A DNA stretch of 8,118 bases, taken from an uncultured Collinsella sp. (GTDB taxonomy: Bacteria > Actinomycetota > Coriobacteriia > Coriobacteriales > Coriobacteriaceae). Under the pieces are notes generated by a model. It did no database searches. It worked only from the letters and a program-made list of their open reading frames with translations, and had not been told where the DNA came from. This document shows, piece by piece, positions 1-6,527 of the stretch. The stretch's first letter is position 1; every line of letters begins with the position of its first letter. The stretch spans positions 1-8,118 of the forward strand of contig CAAENY010000096.1 of assembly GCA_900757465.1 (NCBI GenBank), given 5' to 3'. Position numbers and translations under genes: made by a program.

Positions 1-75
1 CCCGAAAGAGGAGCGCCGCGTATTTTGGTACGCAAGCGACGGTTTGAGGGGCAAGGTCGGGTGCCTGGGGAAGCC

Positions 76-1512
76 CTACAGTTCAAGTTCGTTGAGGCGC
101 AGGATCGCCACGATATAAATCTTGAGCGCCTGCTTGAGCTGGTCCTCGTTGGCGCACTCGTTGGGACCGTGCATCTGGCCGCCCCACTCGGGCAGCTCCA
201 GGCCGGTCTCCTCGGGGCCAAACGAGACGGCGCGGGCAAAGTTGCGCGCGTACGTGCCGCCGCCCATAGCAAAGGGCTCAGCATGCTTGCCCGTAAACTC
301 GTTATAGGTATCAATAAGCGCCTTCACGGCCGGATCGTCGGCAGACACCGAGAACGGCACCTTAGCGCGACCCAGCTGACACGTCACGCCAAAACGGCCC
401 ACGAGCGGGTCGAGCTGCTCGCGGATGGTATCGGCACTCGTACTGTCGGGGAAGCGCACGTCGATGACCTGCTCAATATGGCCATCCGCCACGCGGATGA
501 CTCCAGCGTTGCAGGTAAGCGGGCCAAACGCCGGACTCGTCGCATCGATACCCAGGCCGCGACCATAGGCATCCGCATGCACAAAGGCCAGGAACTTGAC
601 GAACTCGTGCTCGGCAGGCGTCAGCAGACGCTCGTCGCGTGCACCAAACGCGTCCTCGGCCTCGCGCAGATACGCCACGATCAGGCCGACGGCGTTGATG
701 GTGCCCTCAGGCATCGAAGCGTGGCCGCCAATACCGTGGGCGAAAATCTGCGCATGCCCGTTATCAAGCGCCGTGATCTCCAGGCGGTCGGCGTTCTCAA
801 CGGGCGCCGGCAGCTCATCGGCGGCAATCGCGAGCTCGCAGATGGACTGCGACGGAATGGCGTTGCTCGCCTCGGCACCGCTCCAGGACACAATGCGCCC
901 GCCGTCGATCTTGGGGCTCACAAACGTCGCCCCAAACTGGCCCTTCTCGGCATTGCAGACCGGGAACTCGGCATCGGGCGTAAACAAAAAGTCGGGGTCT
1001 GCGTGATTTTCCAGATAATGGTGAACGTCGGACATGCCCACTTCCTCATCGCAGCCCAGCAGCGCGCGGAAGGTATAGCGCGGCACAATGCCGTGCTTGA
1101 GCAGATAGGCACCGGCGTAGAGCGACAACACCGCCGGACCCTTGTCATCAATCACGCCACGGCCGAGCAGCCAGCCCTCGCGACGCTCCATCGCAAACGG
1201 GTCGGTGTTCCAGCCGGGGCCGGCGGGCACCACGTCCACGTGGCAGATGGTCGCGAGCTGCTTGTCGCCGCGACCCGGGATATCGGCAATGCCCACATAG
1301 CCCTCGTCGTCGCTCGTCTGGTAGCCGAGCTTTTGCGCAATGCCGAGCGCGCAATCGAGCGCATCACGAACCGGGCGGCCAAACGGCGCACCGGGCTCTG
1401 CATTGGCAGCAACGGCCACGGACGGATAGCTCACCAGTTGTTCGATATCGGCGACGACATCTTCCCAGACCTCGTCGACATACTCGATAACGCTCTGCTC
1501 CACCTGATTCAT
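76..1512 (-). CDS. M20 family metallopeptidase, PepV/Sapep-like dipeptidase
   Basis: A 478-residue cytoplasmic zinc peptidase of the M20 family, expected to hydrolyse dipeptides or short peptides. Motifs seen: HVDVVP at 91-96 (metal ligand H91, catalytic-side D93), IDDKGP at 121-126 (D122), DEEVG at 155-159 (general base E156), a PDAEFP segment at 179-184 (D180), a lid-domain GGHAS at 262-266, a glycine-rich FAMGGGTYAR at 414-423 and a late HGPNE (H448). The order and length match PepV-like enzymes, and all expected metal and catalytic residues are present. The start at 1512 is chosen because GAGGAGG lies 6 nt upstream (1519-1525); the open frame continues to 1671, but that would overlap the upstream gene by about 100 bases. 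The HAD gene lies 55 bases upstream on the same strand, so co-transcription is likely. Substrate specificity (dipeptidase versus another M20 activity) cannot be settled by reading. Confidence 0.93.
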   Translation of the reverse strand: MNQVEQSVIEYVDEVWEDVVADIEQLVSYPSVAVAANAEPGAPFGRPVRDALDCALGIAQKLGYQTSDDEGYVGIADIPGRGDKQLATICHVDVVPAGPGWNTDPFAMERREGWLLGRGVIDDKGPAVLSLYAGAYLLKHGIVPRYTFRALLGCDEEVGMSDVHHYLENHADPDFLFTPDAEFPVCNAEKGQFGATFVSPKIDGGRIVSWSGAEASNAIPSQSICELAIAADELPAPVENADRLEITALDNGHAQIFAHGIGGHASMPEGTINAVGLIVAYLREAEDAFGARDERLLTPAEHEFVKFLAFVHADAYGRGLGIDATSPAFGPLTCNAGVIRVADGHIEQVIDVRFPDSTSADTIREQLDPLVGRFGVTCQLGRAKVPFSVSADDPAVKALIDTYNEFTGKHAEPFAMGGGTYARNFARAVSFGPEETGLELPEWGGQMHGPNECANEDQLKQALKIYIVAILRLNELEL

Positions 1513-1518
1513 GGACGA

Positions 1519-1525
1519 CCTCCTC
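1519..1525 (-). promoter_or_regulatory. Ribosome binding site of the M20 peptidase
   Basis: GAGGAGG on the minus strand, 6 nt before the ATG at 1510-1512. It decides the start against the longer open frame that reaches 1671. Confidence 0.8.
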
Positions 1526-1567
1526 ACCAATGAGTGACGGGTACGCCCGCCCCTCACATTACGTCTA

Positions 1568-2230
1568 TTAGATAGCGAAAAGTTTAGCAAGCTCGGCCAC
1601 CGAGTGCACCACTGCATCGGCACCCGCCGCCTCGTGCTCGCCCGGCGCCGCCGCGCCCGAATAGATACCAATGCACGGCACGCTCATCGCGTGCGCGCCC
1701 TCGACGTCGTTAAAGCGATCGCCGATCATCACGGCATCGCCCGCCGTCGCACCGAGCTCTGCCAGGGCATCGCGGACCGAATCGGCCTTGGTCTCGCGCC
1801 CCTGCGGCGGATTCATGCCAACCACCGCCTCAAACTGAGAAAGTCCCAGCTCTCCCACCATGTCGATACACTTTGCCTCCATGCGTGACGTCGCCACGGC
1901 CATACGCTTGCCTTGGGCGACCAACCCATCCAGCAGCTCGGGGATCCCGTCAAACACGGGATACTCCTCCGGTCCCAGTTCATCAAAAAAGGCACGGTAC
2001 TCGTCGGCCACCACAAGCGACTCCTCGCGGGAAAAGCCATAAAAGTCATGGAAGCTCTTCCACAGCGGAGGCCCGATCATGCGACGCAGGTCACCCATCT
2101 GCGCCTCCGAAAACCCGCGCGCGGCAAGCGTCTTGCGCGTCGAGGTCATCACCGCCCGACCCGTATCTGCCACCGTGCCATCGAAATCAAACAGCACGAC
2201 CGGCCGCTCGCATAGCTGTAATGCCGCCAT
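1568..2230 (-). CDS. HAD superfamily hydrolase, phosphoglycolate-phosphatase-like
   Basis: A 220-residue haloacid-dehalogenase-fold phosphatase. All four HAD motifs are visible: motif I DFDGT at 15-19 (nucleophile D15 and acid/base D17), motif II as S115 in ATSR, motif III K148, and motif IV GDRFND at 170-175 (D171, D175). The helical cap between motif I and residue ~95 places it in the Gph/PpaX-like subgroup that hydrolyses small phosphate esters such as phosphoglycolate or pyrophosphate. The exact substrate is not readable. The start at 2230 is chosen because GAGGAG lies 6 nt upstream. A GTG at 2263 would add 11 residues but has no visible ribosome binding site. It is the first gene of an apparent two-gene unit with the M20 peptidase, and it diverges from degV. 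Confidence 0.9.
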   Translation of the reverse strand: MAALQLCERPVVLFDFDGTVADTGRAVMTSTRKTLAARGFSEAQMGDLRRMIGPPLWKSFHDFYGFSREESLVVADEYRAFFDELGPEEYPVFDGIPELLDGLVAQGKRMAVATSRMEAKCIDMVGELGLSQFEAVVGMNPPQGRETKADSVRDALAELGATAGDAVMIGDRFNDVEGAHAMSVPCIGIYSGAAAPGEHEAAGADAVVHSVAELAKLFAI

Positions 2231-2271
2231 CGGCACTCCTCTTCCCCAGTTGATGATTTCCACACCGACAC

Positions 2272-2300
2272 TTCAAACTGTTGACTATTCAACAATTGAA
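2272..2300. promoter_or_regulatory. Paired TTCAA/TTGAA dyads between HAD gene and degV
   Basis: Two neighbouring short inverted repeats: TTCAA-4 nt-TTGA at 2272-2284 and TTCAA-3 nt-TTGAA at 2288-2300. They lie in the AT-richer divergent intergenic region where promoters of both flanking genes should be. This is compatible with an operator, but nothing links it to a known regulator. Confidence 0.25.
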
Positions 2301-2324
2301 CCTAGCAATGTAGAGCAACTCCAC

Positions 2325-2330
2325 TATACT
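2325..2330 (+). promoter_or_regulatory. Candidate -10 box for degV
   Basis: TATACT (5 of 6 to TATAAT), about 57 bases before the degV ATG. No convincing -35 hexamer lies 16-18 bases upstream (CTAGCA at 17). TTGACT at 2281-2286 is too far away to pair with it. Confidence 0.4.
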
Positions 2331-2386
2331 TGTCGCACTTTGCTCTCAGAAGGCGGCGCGAAAGCGCCCCAACGAAAGGTGCAATT

Positions 2387-3247
2387 ATGTCTTTTGCCAT
2401 CATAACCGACTCCACGTCGGACATCTCCCCCGCCCGCGCTCAAGAGCTCGGCATTTACGTGATTCCGCTGCATGTGATTATCGAGGGCGAGGACCTGCTC
2501 GACCAGGTGCAGATTACCGCCCAGGAGTACGTCGCGCGCATGGCTGGCTCCGAGCAGCTGCCGCACACCTCGCAGCCGAGCGCCGGCGAGTTCAAGGCAC
2601 TCTTTGACCGCGTGCGCGCCGACGGCCACGACAGCGCCATCTTTATCTCGCTGTGCAGCGAGTGGTCCGCCTGCTACGCCAACGCGTGCCAGGTGGCCGA
2701 TACCCACGAGCTCGACGCGCGCTGCATCGATTCGCGCACCGGCTCGGGCGCCGAGGGCCTGCTGGTGGAGTACGCGCTCGCCATGCGCGAGGACGGCCGC
2801 AGCCTGGACGAGACCGAAGCTCAGATCCGCGCGACGCTGCCCGACGCCCATCTGCTGCTGATTCCGCGCACACTCGAGAACCTGGTCAAGAACGGCCGCG
2901 CGCCCAAGCTCGCCGGCCAGCTGACGCAGATGCTCAACATTCGCCTGGCCGTTTCGCCGGAGTGGAAATCGGGCGAGATCAAGGCCATCAAGAAGGGCCG
3001 CGGCGCCAAGCGCATCGTTGCCAACACCATGGCCGATTGCCTCGCATTTTTGGCCGAGCATCCGGGCTCCAGCGTGCGCGTGCTCACGACCGGTGCCGCC
3101 GAGGAGCAGGAGCTCGTCAGCCAAGCGCTCGCAGGCCAAGACTATGTAGACGCCGGCACCGGCCCCATCGGCTGCACCATCGCCACCCATGTAGGCGTCG
3201 ACGCCATCGCCATCAGCTACTGCCCCCGCTACCAGCCCGCCAATTAG
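2387..3247 (+). CDS. DegV family fatty-acid-binding protein
   Basis: A 286-residue DegV/FakB-type protein. Family members bind a fatty acid in a buried pocket; FakB proteins present it to the kinase FakA for phosphorylation and entry into phospholipid synthesis. Seen: the N-terminal strand-loop IITDSTSDIS at 5-14, HTSQPS at 60-65 (the conserved loop that contacts the carboxylate), DSRTGS at 115-120, TLENLVKNGRAPKL at 162-175, and a C-terminal GPIGCTIATHVG at 259-270. Length is typical (about 280). The start is the ATG at 2387, preceded by GAAAGGTG at 2374-2381; an in-frame upstream TTG at 2330 overlaps the -10 box and is unlikely. No fakA-like gene is in the window. DegV is certain; which lipid it carries is not known. 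Confidence 0.93.
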   Translation: MSFAIITDSTSDISPARAQELGIYVIPLHVIIEGEDLLDQVQITAQEYVARMAGSEQLPHTSQPSAGEFKALFDRVRADGHDSAIFISLCSEWSACYANACQVADTHELDARCIDSRTGSGAEGLLVEYALAMREDGRSLDETEAQIRATLPDAHLLLIPRTLENLVKNGRAPKLAGQLTQMLNIRLAVSPEWKSGEIKAIKKGRGAKRIVANTMADCLAFLAEHPGSSVRVLTTGAAEEQELVSQALAGQDYVDAGTGPIGCTIATHVGVDAIAISYCPRYQPAN

Positions 3248-3262
3248 GGCTACCCATACCAC

Positions 3263-3325
3263 TTGCGGTGGAATAGGGACTGTTTTTGGCTTATTAACCG
3301 CCAATCAATCCCTATTCCACCGCAA
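3263..3325. repeat. 63-bp palindromic element with perfect 17-bp inverted arms
   Basis: The left arm 3263-3279 is the exact reverse complement of the right arm 3309-3325 (TTGCGGTGGAATAGGGA). The 29-nt centre contains a second stem, TTGGC (3286-3290) with GCCAA (3300-3304). It starts 15 bases after the degV stop and ends 15 bases before the toxin stop, so it could act as a two-way terminator between convergent genes. Neither strand has a U-tract after the arms, so a small repeated (REP/MITE-like) element is equally possible. It shares TAGGGACTGT with the repeat cluster at 6208-6342. Confidence 0.75.
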
Positions 3326-3340
3326 ATTATGAGCGGGCAA

Positions 3341-3649
3341 TCAGCCCTGCGGGCCCTGGAACAGTTCCTCATGCGAGCCCATTCTGACCAGTCGGATCAC
3401 AGGATTAGTCTTATGCGGCAAGTACAGAACGACCACATCGACCAAGCCATCGGATAGGTGGAAATCGATGTGGCCGTTGTAGTTTCCGCCCGGGTTTGAG
3501 AGCTCGTGAGCGCCATACTCCGCCGGAAGCGACCCATGAGCCACAAGCTCTGCAACCGCCGCTTTAAACTCACTCTTTAGCTGCGGATGCATGCGCATCG
3601 TTCGTTTGTAGTCCGCCTTAAATTGAGCCTCGACCTTAATCTCGAACAT
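3341..3649 (-). CDS. YafQ/RelE-family toxin of a type II toxin-antitoxin system
   Basis: A 102-residue RelE/ParE-superfamily protein, closest to YafQ. YafQ toxins are ribosome-dependent mRNA endonucleases neutralised by a DinJ/RelB antitoxin. Seen: an N-terminal MFEIKVEAQFKADYKR strand-helix, a helical stretch to about residue 38, then the catalytic-side strands with AHELS (H48), NGHIDFHLSDG (H60, H64, D67) and the family-typical C-terminal VRMGSHEELF (H93, F97). These correspond in order to the His/Asp residues important in E. coli YafQ, suggesting an active toxin. The ATG is 2 bases past the antitoxin stop, with GAGGAA inside the end of the antitoxin gene (3655-3660), so translation is probably coupled. 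The segment between NPGG and NYNG is slightly longer than I expect for YafQ. Confidence 0.88.
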   Translation of the reverse strand: MFEIKVEAQFKADYKRTMRMHPQLKSEFKAAVAELVAHGSLPAEYGAHELSNPGGNYNGHIDFHLSDGLVDVVVLYLPHKTNPVIRLVRMGSHEELFQGPQG

Positions 3650-3651
3650 CG

Positions 3652-3951
3652 CTATTCCTCATCGAGGAATGACATAAGCTCATCAGCGTTGTTGAATGAC
3701 GGGCTATCGTCCGGCAAAATCCCCAATTCATGAGCCTCGGCGATCACCATGGCACGCCTCGTCGCCTCGTTGGGCACCTCCGCCCTTCCTACAATCTCAA
3801 AAGGAATCTTTCGCTGATTTACAAGCTGCCGAACGGCAAGATTGAGATAGGAATTGAGGCTGAGGCCGACCGAATCCAAGAACTCAGTCGCCTGCTCCTT
3901 GAGCCCCTCTTCGATGCGAACCGTCGTAGGCTTAACCGTTGCAGTAGACAT
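3652..3951 (-). CDS. RelB/DinJ-family antitoxin
   Basis: A 99-residue antitoxin encoded immediately upstream of the toxin. Residues 9-45 form a ribbon-helix-helix DNA-binding domain: the strand TTVRIEE, a helix KEQATEFLDSVG, then LSLNSYLNLAVRQLVNQ. The strand supplies the operator contacts and the domain dimerises. The acidic C-terminal tail from about residue 60 to 99 should wrap the toxin and block its active site. The start at 3951 is set by GAGGAGG 6 nt upstream (3958-3964). The open frame extends to 4044, but that would cross the operator/promoter region and lacks a ribosome binding site. Such antitoxins usually repress their own operon alone and, more strongly, with the toxin. Confidence 0.9.
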   Translation of the reverse strand: MSTATVKPTTVRIEEGLKEQATEFLDSVGLSLNSYLNLAVRQLVNQRKIPFEIVGRAEVPNEATRRAMVIAEAHELGILPDDSPSFNNADELMSFLDEE

Positions 3952-3977
3952 ACGCGACCTCCTCGCCCTCGTCTTTT

Positions 3978-4033
3978 GCATCAGTATACCCAATATAAAT
4001 GGCAACCTGACGTTAGAAAGCATCAGATTGCCA
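3978..4033. promoter_or_regulatory. Operator/promoter region of the toxin-antitoxin operon
   Basis: An inverted repeat with 11-bp arms, TGGCAACCTGA (4000-4010) and TCAGATTGCCA (4023-4033), matching at 10 of 11, separated by 12 nt. A direct repeat GCATCAG occurs at 3978-3984 and 4020-4026, 42 bp apart, about four helical turns. On the minus strand, TATACT at 3984-3989 is a possible -10 box with no good -35. The repeats sit where a ribbon-helix-helix autoregulator would bind. Confidence 0.5.
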
Positions 4034-4065
4034 TGCATATTCATGTCGCGGTGGGCACGATTGCT

Positions 4066-4824
4066 CTACATCAGCCCGCTCAGGGCGATGTCGACGGCCT
4101 CGTTGAGGTCGTCGGTGATGTGCACCAGCTCCGGATCGAGCGGGCTGATCATGCCGGCGTCCATCACCGGGCCGCTGAGCCAGTCAAACAGGCCCTGCCA
4201 GTACTCGGTGCCCACCAAAACGAGCGGCATGCGCTTAACCTTGTGCGTCTGCACCAGCGTGAGTACCTCAAACATCTCGTCGAGCGTGCCAAAACCACCG
4301 GGAAACACGATGGCACCCGAGCTGTATTTGACGAACATAGTCTTGCGCACAAAGAAGTAACGGAAGTCCATGCCGAGGTTCACGTATTTGTTGAGCCCAT
4401 GTTCATGCGGGAGCTCGATACCCAAGCCGACCGACTTGCCGTTGACGCTCGCCGCTCCCCTGTTGGCCGCCTCCATGATGCCGGGGCCGCCACCGGTGAT
4501 AACCGCCACGCCGCGCTGGGCAATCTTACGGCCGACCGTGCGCGCCGCCTTGTAGAGCGGATCGGTCTTGGGCGTACGGGCACTACCGAAGATGGTCACC
4601 GCAGGCCCTAACTCGGCAAGTGCGCCAAAACCATCGACAAACTCGGCCTGGATGCGCAGTACACGCCACGGATCGGCATGCAACCAGTCGGTTGAATCCT
4701 CGGGCGCCAGCAGGTTGGCGTACGTATTGTCCTTAGGAATCATGGGGCCGCGCATGACCACGGGACCGCGGCGGTACGTCTCGTCGTAGGCAGGCTCGCC
4801 CTCGACATTCTCGTTCTTAATCAT
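4066..4824 (-). CDS. LOG family (TIGR00730) Rossmann-fold protein
   Basis: A 252-residue protein of the LOG / lysine-decarboxylase-like family. Characterised relatives are phosphoribohydrolases that cleave nucleoside 5'-monophosphates to base and ribose-5-phosphate (plant LOG on cytokinin nucleotides, bacterial PpnN on purine nucleotides). Seen: VTIFGSARTPK at 76-86, the nucleotide-binding ITGGGPGIMEAANRG at 109-123, FFVRK at 157-161 (R160) and the signature PGGFGTLDE at 175-183 (E183). R160 and E183 are the expected catalytic pair. The first ~70 residues are an extension with no recognised domain. The start at 4824 is supported by AGGAG at 4830-4834; an upstream in-frame ATG at 4896 would translate straight through a terminator hairpin and is rejected. 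In bacteria the role is probably nucleotide turnover rather than hormone synthesis. Confidence 0.9.
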   Translation of the reverse strand: MIKNENVEGEPAYDETYRRGPVVMRGPMIPKDNTYANLLAPEDSTDWLHADPWRVLRIQAEFVDGFGALAELGPAVTIFGSARTPKTDPLYKAARTVGRKIAQRGVAVITGGGPGIMEAANRGAASVNGKSVGLGIELPHEHGLNKYVNLGMDFRYFFVRKTMFVKYSSGAIVFPGGFGTLDEMFEVLTLVQTHKVKRMPLVLVGTEYWQGLFDWLSGPVMDAGMISPLDPELVHITDDLNEAVDIALSGLM

Positions 4825-4840
4825 GGGTGCTCCTATCGAG

Positions 4841-4888
4841 AAAAAGAAAAACGGGCGGGGTCGACGCCATGCGCCAAACACCCGCCCG
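4841..4888 (-). terminator. Intrinsic terminator after tgt, abutting the LOG gene RBS
   Basis: Minus-strand stem CGGGCGGG/CCCGCCCG (4881-4888 with 4852-4859), 21-nt loop, followed by the U-rich GTTTTTCTTTTTC. It lies downstream of the tgt stop on the tgt strand. The U-tract ends only about 6 bases before the LOG ribosome binding site (4830-4834), so there is no room for a separate LOG promoter after it. Confidence 0.85.
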
Positions 4889-4960
4889 AACATCAACTAT
4901 TCGGTATGGTACCCACGATGCATCAAGTGCTTGCAAGCTATCGGTCAGCGGTCGTAGCTC

Positions 4961-6100
<1,140 letters not shown>

Positions 6101-6137
6101 AAACTGGAACTCCTTGGTTGCGGTTCATACGCAAACC

Positions 6138-6143
6138 ATTATA
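6138..6143 (-). promoter_or_regulatory. -10 box of the tgt promoter
   Basis: A perfect TATAAT on the minus strand, about 38 bases before the tgt ATG, giving a leader of roughly 30 nt. The -35 region 17 bases upstream (CGGTGC) is poor, and there is no extended -10 TG. Confidence 0.6.
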
Positions 6144-6207
6144 CGGGCAACCCGCAAGAAGCACCGACTCGACAGAAACTGGTGCATTAGGATCAGGTTC
6201 CCGAGCC

Positions 6208-6342
6208 GGTCGTTGGGGACGTTCTTAAACGACTGGTCGTTAGGGACAGTCTTCAGCGCCACCTTGCAAAGGAGTGTCCCAATCTGCCGGCACTTAGGGA
6301 CTGTCCCCAAGCGCCGGCAGATAAAGAACGTCCCCAATGACT
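6208..6342. repeat. REP-like palindromic repeat cluster with TTRGGGAC cores
   Basis: Six copies of a TT(R)GGGAC core, three per strand: plus at 6213-6220, 6240-6247, 6294-6301; minus at 6276-6282, 6303-6310, 6330-6337. GGTCGTTGGGGAC (6208-6220) recurs as GGTCGTTAGGGAC (6235-6247). TTGGGGACGTTCTT (6213-6226) is exactly inverted at 6324-6337. AACGACTGGTCGTT (6228-6241) is a perfect dyad around TG. Arms 6282-6301 and 6303-6322 pair at 18 of 20, and the two mismatches become G-U pairs in minus-strand RNA. This layout resembles clustered REP sequences mobilised by REP-associated (RAYT, Y1) transposases. No such transposase is in the window. Confidence 0.7.
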
Positions 6343-6385
6343 ATTGACGGCCAAGGCAACGCCGATGTTATGGCACCGACAGCGA

Positions 6386-6484
6386 AAACCCGCCAGAGCG
6401 AGCAAGGTGCCTTGAAACGAGGCGGCATTGACCTTCTGGTCATGCCGCCGAAGTTGAAAGGCAGATTGCCGCTCTGGCGGGTTT
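6386..6484. repeat. 99-nt imperfect palindrome (long hairpin)
   Basis: The outer arms AAACCCGCCAGAGCG (6386-6400) and 6470-6484 are exact reverse complements (15 bp). The pairing continues inward with small internal loops (GCAA, TGCCTT, AAC, then GGCGGCAT-GACC) to a TTCT loop at 6434-6437, giving about 40 base pairs over two ~47-nt arms. On the minus strand the hairpin is followed by TTTT, so it might also end transcription of the SDR gene. Size and form resemble non-coding palindromic repeats such as ERIC or MITEs; no family is recognised. Confidence 0.75.
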
Positions 6485-6497
6485 GCAGCGTCAACTA

Positions 6498-6525
6498 GTT
6501 ACGCGGTTTGGTAAAACCGCGTAAC
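6498..6525 (-). terminator. 12-bp hairpin directly after the SDR stop codon
   Basis: A perfect stem, GTTACGCGGTTT with AAACCGCGTAAC, around a 4-nt loop, starting two bases after the SDR stop codon. No U-tract follows on the minus strand, so it may protect the 3' end or pause polymerase rather than act as a complete intrinsic terminator. Confidence 0.5.
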
Positions 6526-6527
6526 CC

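Noticed and set aside
1..75. A further gene downstream of the M20 peptidase
   Set aside because: Only 75 bases are visible, with no clear start, stop, motif or terminator; nothing can be supported.
25..1533. Long plus-strand open frame opposite the M20 peptidase
   Set aside because: Antisense shadow of a gene with complete catalytic motifs; arginine/histidine-rich composition typical of reading GC-rich codons backwards, and no ribosome binding site.
2324..3304. 326-codon minus-strand open frame opposite degV
   Set aside because: Shadow frame; degV has family motifs and a ribosome binding site, this one has neither.
6125..6337. Small minus-strand open frame of 70 codons across the tgt upstream region
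   Set aside because: It translates the REP-like repeat and the tgt promoter; repeated GT-P/C-R patterns merely reflect the GGGAC motif.
6208..6342. CRISPR array
   Set aside because: Repeats are short, occur in both orientations and have irregular spacing; no cas genes nearby.
6294..6494. Small minus-strand open frame over the 99-nt palindrome
   Set aside because: It reads through two non-coding inverted repeats and has no ribosome binding site or recognisable protein features.
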